DNA from: Sipunculus nudus
Lineage: Eukaryota > Annelida > Sipuncula > Golfingiida > Sipunculidae
DNA length: 64,000 nt
Assembly: GCA_026874595.1 (NCBI GenBank)
Contig: CM049316.1
Coordinates: 69,303,676-69,367,675, forward strand
Direction: 5' to 3'
Under the pieces are notes generated by a model, which was given only the letters and a program-made list of their open reading frames with translations, ran no database searches and had not been told where the DNA came from. Numbering within the stretch: the stretch's first letter is position 1; every line of letters begins with the position of its first letter. The translations under genes were made by a program, and so were the position numbers. Shown here piece by piece: positions 1 through 10,746 of this stretch.

Positions 1-2550
1 GCATATATAACAGGGTAGTTTGCGGAAGTTAATAATGGGGACATTCAAACTAGATGTGCTTGTAATGCAAGGACAGAAAAATAGTTTTTCTTTCTTAAAC
101 CTGGTCTTGAATGTATTGCATCTCACTACTAAAAATCTTAAATCTAAGGAATGCAAGCCTTAGTCATGTGGGAGGTTCCTATTGTTGGATGCTCTCCAAC
201 CTGTGTTTCCAGTCACTTATTCATCCAATACTCCTTGGTACATTGGTGTACAAGAGCCTATGCATGTGTGAATATTCGTTGGTGACGTTCCTGGATCCGG
301 ATCATATGCCAAATCCAAACCAAAACATATACGATTCTTCTTTGTGCCATTCCCAAAGTGCCCTGAACAGGGATTTCGTTCACGATTGCGTGAGTTACGA
401 TTATGTTATGAACAAACACACCAACACACACACACACACACACACACGCTGAACGCATACCCTCCTATAGCGGAGGCAATAACCATTAATATCAGTTGTG
501 CCTAATTCCCTAATGATCATAGCATCTTTTATGGTGATAGCCAGTCAAGGTGATAGAATCGATTTAAGTCAGTGGTACGGTAGGTAAGATAGATTTCAGG
601 GAATGAGGCCCAGTTATGTGTGAAATATCGCTCACCCGGTGACTACATTGTCTCAGGCGGCTGTGCATGATATGATGCCCTCCGACTTATGCCAAGTCAA
701 ATAGAACCACGAAAATTAGCTGACTGCTGGAAACAAAGTTTTGTCCAAATCAGTCACGGTTGTGTTGCTATAAGGGCTCCGGGCTGCACCCGAGCACGCA
801 GACAAACACATGGATGATACACTTGCATCCATCCCGCTATAAGACCCTGACGACCGAGCAGGGTAACGTCACCTTTGTCATTAATGACTGGCCGATAAAA
901 TCAGGAATTTATATTTCCGCTTTTCAGAATTCATTTCTACAATCTTAATTATAGTAAGGTTCCGTACATCGCTTGGCTTAGACGGGGTCTAACGTGAAAA
1001 TAACGAAGATAGCAAATATTTCTGTTTTAATTTATTTAATAATAGATTGACAAAGTACGTAAGACATACAATGAAATACTATTTAAAATTAACTTGAATA
1101 TAATGCTATTTGAATTAATAATGTATGAAATTATATCTTAAAAAAATATTTTCGGTGTAGGTTCCGGCAGTTCATACCATCGCAATGAGGTTTTTGTAGC
1201 AAATGGTTCAAGGTCAACTTTAAGATGTAATAAGATTATCTCGTTGACCTGTAATAATCATAAATATACCAGTTCCTATCTATCTCAAATGAAACGTCAA
1301 ATGCAATTCAGCCCCCTCCACTAAGCAAATGGAGGTAGGTGTTTAAGGTTAATTAGAAAAGCAATTACCAAATGCATTTGTTCGTGACAAAAGAATAATA
1401 TGAGTGATATCTTCTGAAAACAAATTTTGAGAACCAACCAAAGTGCATGCATGGTAACTTAGATGCTTTGTTCATTAGTCTAAAAATGCATAGGCATTAA
1501 ATAAAATAACCCATGTATACACGTAGAACACGTTTGATTATATTTTTATTGATAAAATGGCAATTCCGATAAGGCATCCTACGAGACTTTGCAGAATCGT
1601 AAAATGCATATCATGTATGCTTTCATTTAAAAGTGAGTCTGAAACCCGGATGTCGCAAGTCGCATGTCGGAAATGAGAGTATAATGCTCTACAAATCACT
1701 GTCATTCTTTAGCCTTCTTGTAGATGCTAAAATTGTTTTGTCTCCCCTTTGTTCTAAAGTACTAAAGTTTTTTTGTTTCTCATCGGTAGCATATTATTAT
1801 CTAAACTGTCACACGTATCTCTTAGGATTATGCTCCATACAACTTCTACAAGATAACCATTGTCCCATCACTTTTCACGATGTGAATTAAGGTGTCTTAG
1901 AACTGTATATAATATAAAAAGTCTGTAAACTTTCCTGCTCATTCCGCTGTACTTGGTAGCAGTCTTTGCTTTTTGCAAATGTCGAAGATTATACGTGCTA
2001 CATATATCTAAATATGGGGATATGCTAGTATATATAGGCTATGGTTAAATAAAATATCTTTAAAAAAAGCATCAACTTTAGAAAAAAAAATGGTCTGTAT
2101 ATGGTTTTTCTGATTAACATAAATGTTTGTAATATAATATGTTTATACTTCAAAAGCTGGACACCAATGTATATGTACAATTGCTTATTTATTGATTAAG
2201 TACCGAAATATAAGCGAAAGTGCTATACACCGATATATTTGTATATATAATAGAAACATTACATGCAGTTATAAAATAGAAACATTACAGTTAATGTTTA
2301 CTGTTCTTGCACAACATTTGTATTTTAGATAAATAAATTTGCCTTAAATGCCTCTTACTAGAGACATGGCATCACCAAGCAAGGTCCCATGGTAAAACAA
2401 TTCACTCAGATATGATCCTGCCGCTGTTTTCTTTCAGTTCAGAGTTTATATACCAATCATCACTTCCAAACATAAACATGGTCTAACTGACACTTCACTT
2501 ATGTGGACAACTGGCTATAACGGACAAGATATCAAAGTCCCTTCAAAATT
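1..2550. other. No gene recognised
   Basis: Both strands hold only short reading frames with no recognisable domain and no convincing splice-site pairs. A short (AC)n tract lies near 420-448. The AT-rich sequence looks like ordinary intergenic DNA downstream of the Toll-like receptor. Confidence 0.6.
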
Positions 2551-2558
2551 CACTGTAT

Positions 2559-2564
2559 TTTATT
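2559..2564 (-). promoter_or_regulatory. Candidate polyadenylation signal of the TLR gene
   Basis: The minus strand reads AATAAA here, about 170 bases past the TLR stop codon and beyond a (TA)n tract. It is the nearest canonical signal in the correct orientation. Use is not demonstrated. Confidence 0.35.
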
Positions 2565-2577
2565 AATAAACGGGAAC

Positions 2578-2656
<79 letters not shown>
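2578..2656. repeat. (TA)n microsatellite
   Basis: A nearly pure TA dinucleotide run of about 78 bases with one TTTA interruption. It lies in the probable 3' UTR of the TLR gene. Confidence 0.95.
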
Positions 2657-2658
<2 letters not shown>

Positions 2659-2732
2659 TCAAATCCTGGATACGCCACTGACTCCAATGACATTATCCGT
2701 AAAAGGTTGGGGTGGTGAAACAGACGCTTTTG

Positions 2733-5093
2733 TTACTGCTGACTGTCATTTCTTGTTGGGACCTGACGAAGCGCAGACCGAAGCCTGGCCCAAAAGGCAG
2801 GTACTTTGTCAATCATGGCTTCCCCGGGCCAGATGAGATACGTATGTCGTCTCAAAATGGCCACCAGGGTGCGCGGCATGTCAGTGGTGGACACTTCCTC
2901 AAGTATAATAACAATAAGTTTATCCACACCCCTTTCCATCATGTGGATGCGAGCCATATGCATTTCAAATTTACACCAACCACTGCGTATAAAATTCTGT
3001 GAAAGGACAATAATAGTTTTACGGCTGGTCGATATAGCGCGAAGAATGTTTTCCTCAATGGGCCATCCTATTTCAAAATCCCTGTCGTGTATACATAGAC
3101 GAAAGGGAGGGTCGCTTTCTTCAATTTGGGGCACTAGTTGATCAGAGACCCACTGAAGATCCCGCTCATTGTGGGCTACAAACGCATCAAACTGAAAAGC
3201 TCCGGTTTCCTCAAACAGTTCATTATAAAGCTCTCGACGAATCTTAAGTCGAAGGCAAAAGTATCTGATATCCCACTTATGGCGGTATGCTATCCCATAT
3301 ATCGTCAGACATACGAAAACCGTCCCAAGGAGTCCAGCGACAGCATACAACCACTGTAGACTGATACAGCGTTTTTCAAGCCGAGGTAAAATTTCTTCAT
3401 GCAAGCGGGAGAAAGTCATACCATGTCCAAACAAATCACATTCCAGCTCTTCAATGTTTGCCAAATTACGCCGAAACTGATACGCCCATCGGAGGAAATG
3501 AATCGAGCGACATGTACATTCTAAAGGGTTACCTCTCAGATCCAATACGAACTGCCGCCCTGCTCGCTCATTTGCTTTTATTATTTCACTCAATGACATC
3601 ACAAAGTTTGCTTTCAAATATAAAATCCGGTTGTTTGAAACATCCAAAAAGGTCAGACGACCCAGCGTGGCAATACCAGCAGGAAGGTGAAGCAAATGAT
3701 TGTTTTTCAGAATTAATGTTTGTAACTTCTTGTTCGTGCCATTGAAAGCCATCGGCGATAGTTTAAAGATGGAGTTATCTGTGAGATCCAAATATTCCAA
3801 ATTGTTAAGTAATGGCAACGGGCCACCATTTTGTTCAAGCATTTTACCAAACCTATTGTTTGTCAGATTTAATGAAACAATTGCTGACCTTAAGTGTTTT
3901 CCAAACGCGAATCTTGAAATGTTTTTACAGCTGTTGTCTGTAAAATCAATATGGAAGTCACTTGCTGGATGACACAGTTCTAGCGTACCCATATAATCCG
4001 TCACTTGGTTGTTGGAGAAGTAAAAGTATGCATCTCTGACGTTCTCGCTGTTCTGGACATAAAGGCGGAAACTGGAGGGCACTTTCCCCATGACACAAAC
4101 CTCCCGTGCATATAAACGGGTTAGATTGGTTGGCCAGGCGAATACTGGAACAGGGCGGGAATTATTCTGAAAATTTTCCCGAACAGAAGTCACGTGGCCT
4201 GAGACTAAATCATGTTCTGCACTCACTTGGCAATCCTGATTAACCAACTTCTGCTCCGGCATTTTACGCCACGTATAATGGACATCGTTGGTAGATTTAA
4301 TGCTAACAGCCTTGGACCGAGGGCCTGTTTTGAGCTGATAACTGATATTTAAAATTTTAAGGCGCTCCAGACCAAGAATGGCCTCAAAAAGATGCAGACG
4401 GTTACCACCAAGATATAATTCTTCCAGGTTTGGCGTATATTTATAAATAAAATCGTTAATATATCCGATTCCATTGTTACTGAGATCCAATTTTGTCAGG
4501 GATTCTGTCTTTATAGATTTTAAAAGTGCAATCGTAATATCATTTTTTGAGTACACAGGACTTGTTGTTATACCCATGAAATTCAAGAATTTCAATTTCG
4601 ACTTCGGCAGGTATCGGATTGTGGATAGGATATAGTGATATTTAGACTCTCCAAGTCTTGTATTGTATGACAAATCAAGCACTTCTAAGTTTGAGAGTTT
4701 GTTGAAAATATTTGATTTATTGGGGAATTTTCCATAATCTCCAAGTCTGTTGTAACTTAAATCAAGATAACTTAAGCTCGACAGGCCTTCAAATGCGCCT
4801 GGTTCAATATATTTGATTTGGGATCGATCGAGTTGAAGTGCATCTAAGTGGACACACTTTAGAAACACGTTTGCTTCAATTTGGCTTATTTGGTTCCCGG
4901 AGAGCACAAATTTCGTCACTTCCTTATTACATATATCCGGGACAGACTTCAGTCCTTTGTAGCTACAGTCGACAGTAATCGAACCCTCTGATCGTGTACA
5001 GTTACATGGAGAGCAACTGGAAGTCGGAGAAACAGTAGCAGCAATTGCAGAAATCAAAATAAGAACAACTGAAACAGACAGAATGCCTTTCAT
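2733..5093 (-). CDS. Toll-like receptor, intronless coding region, 786 aa
   Basis: Type I membrane receptor of innate immunity. From the chosen ATG (5093) the protein shows a signal peptide (about 1-25), an LRRNT with clustered cysteines (27, 30, 32), leucine-rich repeats over about 45-520, one LRRCT with a CxC pattern (526-566), a transmembrane helix (about 579-603) and a cytoplasmic TIR domain (about 633-771). TIR box 1 reads FDAFVAH, box 2 RDFEIGWPI and box 3 FW. One C-terminal cysteine cluster makes it the vertebrate-like single-cluster type. The frame stays open upstream to 5195 but only through a TTG. The ATG at 5093 places the signal peptide at the terminus, so it is preferred. Oddity: the BB-loop proline found in most TLRs is isoleucine. 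Several NxS/T sites lie in the ectodomain. Ligand unknown. The downstream partner would normally be a TIR adaptor such as MyD88 (family knowledge). Confidence 0.95.
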   Translation of the reverse strand: MKGILSVSVVLILISAIAATVSPTSSCSPCNCTRSEGSITVDCSYKGLKSVPDICNKEVTKFVLSGNQISQIEANVFLKCVHLDALQLDRSQIKYIEPGAFEGLSSLSYLDLSYNRLGDYGKFPNKSNIFNKLSNLEVLDLSYNTRLGESKYHYILSTIRYLPKSKLKFLNFMGITTSPVYSKNDITIALLKSIKTESLTKLDLSNNGIGYINDFIYKYTPNLEELYLGGNRLHLFEAILGLERLKILNISYQLKTGPRSKAVSIKSTNDVHYTWRKMPEQKLVNQDCQVSAEHDLVSGHVTSVRENFQNNSRPVPVFAWPTNLTRLYAREVCVMGKVPSSFRLYVQNSENVRDAYFYFSNNQVTDYMGTLELCHPASDFHIDFTDNSCKNISRFAFGKHLRSAIVSLNLTNNRFGKMLEQNGGPLPLLNNLEYLDLTDNSIFKLSPMAFNGTNKKLQTLILKNNHLLHLPAGIATLGRLTFLDVSNNRILYLKANFVMSLSEIIKANERAGRQFVLDLRGNPLECTCRSIHFLRWAYQFRRNLANIEELECDLFGHGMTFSRLHEEILPRLEKRCISLQWLYAVAGLLGTVFVCLTIYGIAYRHKWDIRYFCLRLKIRRELYNELFEETGAFQFDAFVAHNERDLQWVSDQLVPQIEESDPPFRLCIHDRDFEIGWPIEENILRAISTSRKTIIVLSQNFIRSGWCKFEMHMARIHMMERGVDKLIVIILEEVSTTDMPRTLVAILRRHTYLIWPGEAMIDKVPAFWARLRSALRQVPTRNDSQQ

Positions 5094-5247
5094 CTTTGAT
5101 CTTACTACTTTCAGACGCACGTCTCTTACGAGGGGTGAAGATTCTGAGTGGTGTATGCTGGATATTACAGGGTTGACTGAAAAATGATAGACCAAAATTT
5201 CTTAGGTCTCTTTAACGATTATCTTCTTTACATATTTGTTTCTTTTT

Positions 5248-5776
5248 CTGCAAGAAAACAATATTGTTAAAATCCCTTTGTCAGTTGTATTTATACAAAT
5301 GCGATAGGCAAGTCAGTTCAGGTATTTTAATTATCACATATTTTGCATGAAAGAAATATCCGTTTTACAAAACGTTTAATATTTATTTCAACCTTTTCGC
5401 CTATATTTGCAAAGCCCAGAAGTTCTAAGTTACAATATTTCGTAATTTACTAAAACTCTGAATTCCCAATATATAATATCAATTTTTAGTTGTATAATTT
5501 GCTAAATGTTTAAATTTGCGTTCTTTTTTACCACTGCTATTTTCCAAACCGCGAATTGTTGCGTGGGAAGATATGGTATATAATCTCGGTGATTTAGTCA
5601 AAAATGTATGATATTATTATCATATGATCTCTAGCATATCGACCAGAATCAATATTTCACTGTGGAAATCGAAAAATTTGGTGATCCTCGGTCTTCACCT
5701 AATACAATTATTTCCTTGTCTTAAAGATTTGAAGAACAAAACAGATTAAACTATTTATGTAAGATTATGAACTTAC
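5248..5776 (-). other. Candidate 5' UTR intron of the TLR gene
   Basis: A strong donor, CAAG followed by GTAAGT, sits at 5777/5776 on the minus strand. A good acceptor, TTTTCTTGCAG, ends at 5248. Splicing would join a noncoding first exon ending at 5777 to the exon that starts at 5247 and carries the TLR start codon. Intronless coding regions with a 5' UTR intron occur in invertebrate TLR genes. The transcription start was not located. Confidence 0.5.
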
Positions 5777-5777
5777 C

Positions 5778-6450
5778 TTGGATAATTAACGCGTGCAGCT
5801 TATTTGGAGACCTGCATTTATGCAGGGTTTAACTGTACACATTTTATAAAGGGGGTAGAAAACAACTTCCTTGATAAGTGCTTGTAGTTGTTGGGTTTCA
5901 GGTTGTACGTGTTATATTACTATAAACAATCACATGCTCACGTATTTCTCTTTCTCTTTGGAACGGTAAACGACCATGTTCAGTGATCCATTTGACTTGG
6001 ATTGAGATCTCTATAGCTACAGGTTCGACAGTACCCACATTTATGGTCCCGGGTTTATCTCAAGATCAAGATTTTTATATACTATCGTGTTGATAAATGG
6101 TGCTACTATGACGGTTTTTGCGAGTAACCATGCTAATGGTTTGATAACGATCTGTGCAGCCTGGATAAAAAATATCCTGCACACATGTGACCTCATGCTT
6201 ATCTGTAAGTTTATCTAGTTACAATATTAAATAAGACGTATATTCACCATTGACCGGTTTGTCAGCATGTAAAAAGTAATGCGTGGATAGAAATGAAAGG
6301 ACTGGAGCACCGAATCAAACGCGTTATATTGGTGACCAGGCGAATATTACTTATGATATATCGTGCTAATTAATCTGACACATTCCTGGTTACAAGGTCA
6401 CAGGACTCGAGATCAAATCATGTTCTGGCTGTAAGCAACCCTGATTAATC

Positions 6451-6456
<6 letters not shown>
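5778..6456. other. Upstream region of the TLR gene, nothing else recognised
   Basis: This stretch should contain the first noncoding exon and promoter of the TLR gene. No TATA element or other site could be assigned with confidence. No coding potential was seen. Confidence 0.3.
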
Positions 6457-6503
<47 letters not shown>

Positions 6504-6518
6504 CATATATAAATATAT

Positions 6519-6580
<62 letters not shown>
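6457..6580. repeat. Compound (CT)n-(TA)n microsatellite
   Basis: A pure CT run of about 28 bases is followed directly by a TA-rich run broken by ACACACAT. The same CT-to-TA or TA-to-GA compound pattern recurs elsewhere in the window. Confidence 0.95.
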
Positions 6581-6582
<2 letters not shown>

Positions 6583-6928
6583 GTCCAAAATACAGAATAT
6601 TTATAGATTTTATATAGAAATCGTACCATAGCTTCGTAAACTGATACGCCGATTTCTACATGTCTTGATTTCCTCCTTTTTTCACCGGAAGCGTTGAAGA
6701 ACTACGGAAGCAGATTTATTTCCAAGAATACATAGCTCAAGCCCATGTCCTAATGTCCATCACCAGTCAGTAGCCGGTATACAGAACACACACACGGCTA
6801 CAGTGGCGTCGATTTATCTCCAAGGGTAGGAGTCTGGGGGTTGATGATTCAGAGACGTAGCTTAGGGCACCTTTTTTAAAAGACATACGAATATAGAAAT
6901 AAATTAATATATATATATGTATATATAT

Positions 6929-7012
6929 AGTAAAACCGTGCTTAACGACCACCTCGGTTTAGTGATCACCATAAAATAACGACCACTCTTTCACGGTCCC
7001 GATTATTTATTG
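6929..7012 (+). mobile_element. Left end of a pogo/Tigger-like nonautonomous DNA element
   Basis: The sequence starts with GTAAAACCGTGCTTAACGAC after a TATA flank and continues through ACGACCACT and GGTCCCGAT blocks. The same blocks occur in the reversed element at 12386-12543, which shows they belong to one family. The right end is not visible. The assignment to pogo/Tigger rests on the CAGTAAAACC-type terminus and TA flank. Confidence 0.55.
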
Positions 7013-7436
7013 GCTATTCTTATAAGAATCCACTTAAGCTGCGTTACACAAGGCGCGCGGTATGCTATAAGCGGTATGCATCATGAAACACGCGGTAAAA
7101 TGGAATTCTATTATATATTCCATTCCCTTTTTGTAAAAATCATTAATAAATGCTTCAGACAATATCTTCAACCACCATTTTTAACTGTTGTGCAAGATGG
7201 AAAACTCTTATTGCCAAGCTTCGGATCAACGGTCATGTTACTAACTCCCTTATTGGTTGACAACTGTATGAAGAACTGCATGTCGTTCACTATAGGTTAT
7301 GTCGTACATATGAAACAAATGGCATTCAGAATACAGGTATGACAACTTTAATATCAACCCTTTCTAGGGAGATATTATAAATTGTATTTATTTTAAATGG
7401 ATATTACAACCAGTTATAATAATTAATATGAGGCAC

Positions 7437-7618
7437 TCTCCAGGCTCGGATGTTGGCGCTCGGTAGTCGATAAGATTGGAGGAAACCGGAGAACCCGGAG
7501 AAAACCACCGAACGTGGACCGGCCACTACAACCCACTCTCATTGACATGTCGGGAATCGAATCCGGGTCGCCAGCGGGGAGAGCCGAGCGTTTTACCCCA
7601 CATCTGTCCCGACTTAGC
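7437..7618 (-). repeat. tRNA-derived SINE, copy 1
   Basis: On the minus strand a tRNA-like head contains GGGGTAAAACGCTCGGCTC and a box B-like GGATTCGATTCCC. A conserved body follows, with GTAGTGGCC and GGTTTTCTCCGGGTTCTCC. The copies at 19978-20165 (plus) and 32022-32205 (minus) share head and body in the same order. The RNA polymerase III head plus shared body is the SINE hallmark. It lies between the TLR and the first CARD/CAP-Gly gene. Confidence 0.75.
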
Positions 7619-7619
7619 A

Positions 7620-8890
7620 TTACGTACTAGTATTTAGATCAGACGAAGAGTTTCCATGTTTGCCGACAGGTGCCGATAGATGTCTTTTTCGTCATTATAA
7701 TATGTACATTTATGGGTCAAATTGATCGAAGATTGTAGGATGAGTTTCTGTATTTGTTTGTTAAAAAAGGTTTAATTCCTCTGTAAATCTTTCTTTTATT
7801 TCACGAGTTTTGTCTATTTTCCTGCAAAAGAAAACCAAATACTCCAGATTCGCCCATTATGATTAAACCCAACCACCAATTCACATATACAATGTAAACA
7901 GTAATAAGACTACAACCAGACAAGCGCTCTCATCACTCCAAATGGCACCACTTCCTCTCATTTTATGCGCTCTTTAGTTTGTTCCGAATGTTACACAACC
8001 ACGCTTCCTAGAAAATCCTTAGAGATTTTCCTTCTTGTTGTCAACCAATACATTCGGTTGAATGTTGCAGGCAGTTAATGTCACGTACCGGTATATAATA
8101 GATCGAATACTCATGGATATACGCCGTGTCAAGCAGAATTAGTTAAAGAATCGTTAAAAATGGATCGTTTAATGAGAATGAATACTAACGTCATTATTAT
8201 ACGTATCCCCCCCCCCCCCGCTCCGGCATGTTGACGGAATTTTAGTCTCTTACACAGACACACGGTGGCGCTCCGCAACCCCCAGGTGGCTGAGCCTGTG
8301 GAAGAAGCAAACGGAACCAGTGTTACCAGTTATGCGTGGAGCACAGTTATTGGAAGAGCCACGAAAAGTTCAGATGAAGACACTTTAAACATCTGCATGC
8401 GTTGCACAAGAAAAAAAAAAAAAAAAAAAAAAACGGAACAGCCACATTAAACACCGGAGGGGTTTTTATGGGGAACTGCAAAATCCCTCGCCGTGATTCC
8501 GACTAAATTCATATTATGATTTCGCGTGCGTCACATATCTCTGTGGCATCTTCACATATTTCTTATACACAATCCTTTTACTGACGATGTTTTCAACAGC
8601 GTTCTCAAGTGGTGGTGGGTATATTGTTTCGACGTGTTGTGATGAGCTTTAGTCTGCCCAGTAACAACGCCTGACGTTGATATCATTTCATCCTGTCCTG
8701 TACTAGTTTACTTCATTCTTGGTCAAGACAATTGCTCATTACTATTTATATGAATCATGTGTACACCGGTAGCCATTAATATTATGAAACGTATCATAAT
8801 TCACTTATTATCAAATATAAGACTAGGATCTCCAAGAATATAAAGTCCCTCAAATTATTCCCTGTTTTTTTTTCATTCTACAACAGAGGA
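7620..8890. other. Gap between TLR and first CARD/CAP-Gly gene
   Basis: No gene is seen. A C11 run lies near 8209-8220 and an A22 run near 8411-8432. The A-rich tract could be the tail of an old retroposon. The 3' UTR of the minus-strand CARD/CAP-Gly gene must extend into this stretch. Confidence 0.4.
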
Positions 8891-8901
8891 ATTACATATC
8901 T

Positions 8902-9558
8902 CTAAGTTAAGACTGTCAGGTCAGTGAGACGCTGGAACAGTTCAGGCTGATGTGACTTCAACACGTTGAAGAACTTTCCTTTGACTTTCATTTCTGATGT
9001 TACGAGGATGTCCAGGACGTAGCGGATTTTCTCTTCTCTGTTCGTAAGTTCCTTCACGCGATGTACATGGTAACTGTTCAAAACGCCAGCTTCTTTGAGT
9101 GGGTTTAGTAAATCTTGGATATAAAGCTCCTGTATAAAAAATTCCTTATGTGTGTCGAGACTCCTCATGAGCCCGGGTTTACACTGACGCGGCACGGGCT
9201 TGGGAGCTGGAGATGTAAATAAAATGCTTATTACGTCCCGATAACGTGTTTTTATGTCACGATTACATGATTAGATGTAAACAACCACCCATTTTAACAA
9301 AGTTATTTTTTAAACATATGCCGATTGGGCTTACGACAAAGAATCTGTAAATAACGGCATTTTGAGTGAATGAAAATGCCGTTAATAATTCAAACGCGAT
9401 AAAAGAACATTTATATGCTCCATAACATCCGACCTGATATCAGACATGTTATCAAAAAGTATTCATTTGTTTGATTCGCGAAAATTTAATATGGTAATCA
9501 CATTTTTTGGTTTTCTTTTGGAACACACATATAAATATATATAAATATATATTTATAT

Positions 9559-9599
<41 letters not shown>

Positions 9600-10687
9600 G
9601 ATTTACATATATGATTTACCTGTAACCGGTGGGCGCTGCGGTGAGGGTAGACTTGCTGACTCAGCATTATTCAGCTTGCACAAGCAAACAAAGATCGTCT
9701 TCCCCTGACCGGTGGTGAGCACTCTGTGACCGAAAAACGTCCCGTCGGTGCCTTCAGGATGGGGACTGGTCTGAATAATAATAAGATTCATAATTTTCAT
9801 AATTTTGATAATAAACAACATGCATTATATTCTTAATATAATTAAATGGGGAAACCCTCTCAGTCAAAAATTTATAAATAGTTAAATATAGTGTATAATA
9901 AAAATAGCGCAAGCTAGGTTGGCACCCATATTGTCAATACTAGGTAGAGTTAGGGCATTCACTCTTATAATTTTATCTAATGACATAAGAAAATGTATAT
10001 CTATATAATAGTAATATCAACAATTGAAAATTAATTTCTTCACAAATTTATATAAATGTGGTCCAGCAGATATCCATAATCTGTGGTTAAAAATCGTGTC
10101 TAATAGTGCAAAAACGATGCTGTCCGACAAATTTACAGCCGAAGACCGATTGTATTAAAATTATATAAAAGTATATATGAATGAAGAACTGTGTGTACAT
10201 TTTCCAGTGTTTCCTAAGGTCTTGAAGTCACGATTAGATAAAAAAAATGTCAGATCGTAGAAAAATTGAGAAGTTAAATTAGCATGTGTTACCAATTCCA
10301 CCCCCGCCATTGGTTGACAGACATCGCTGATTTTCCCTAGCCATCGGAACTTCCCAAACATGCCATCCCCGAGGTCGACTTTTACTTCTCCTCCAAGCTT
10401 TAAATTCGTCCAAAGGTGGGTTGGCCTGAGTTCACGCAGCTGAATATTTCCCTCTTTTGTTGAGATTGAGCCAACTTTGGTGGGCCCCTTGCTTTCCCCA
10501 GCAGGTATCAATGTCGTCTGCTGTTTATTGGGTGTCGTCTGCTGTTCACTGGGTGTCGTCTGCTGCTCTCTGGGTAACGTCTGGTCTGACGTAACTTTTG
10601 GGTTCTCCTTTTTGTTGATTTTATTTCGTCGAGCTTCTGCTGATATTGTATAAATTAAAATATTAAAACCCAAACAGTTAATGAATT

Positions 10688-10746
<59 letters not shown>

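Noticed and set aside
2712-3972. Plus-strand frames opposite the TLR (several of 70-111 codons)
   Set aside because: They are antisense shadows of the leucine-rich repeat and TIR coding sequence and carry no domain of their own.
5094-5195. Extension of the TLR by 34 residues to 5195
   Set aside because: The upstream start is TTG, and it would bury the signal peptide inside the protein. The ATG at 5093 is better.
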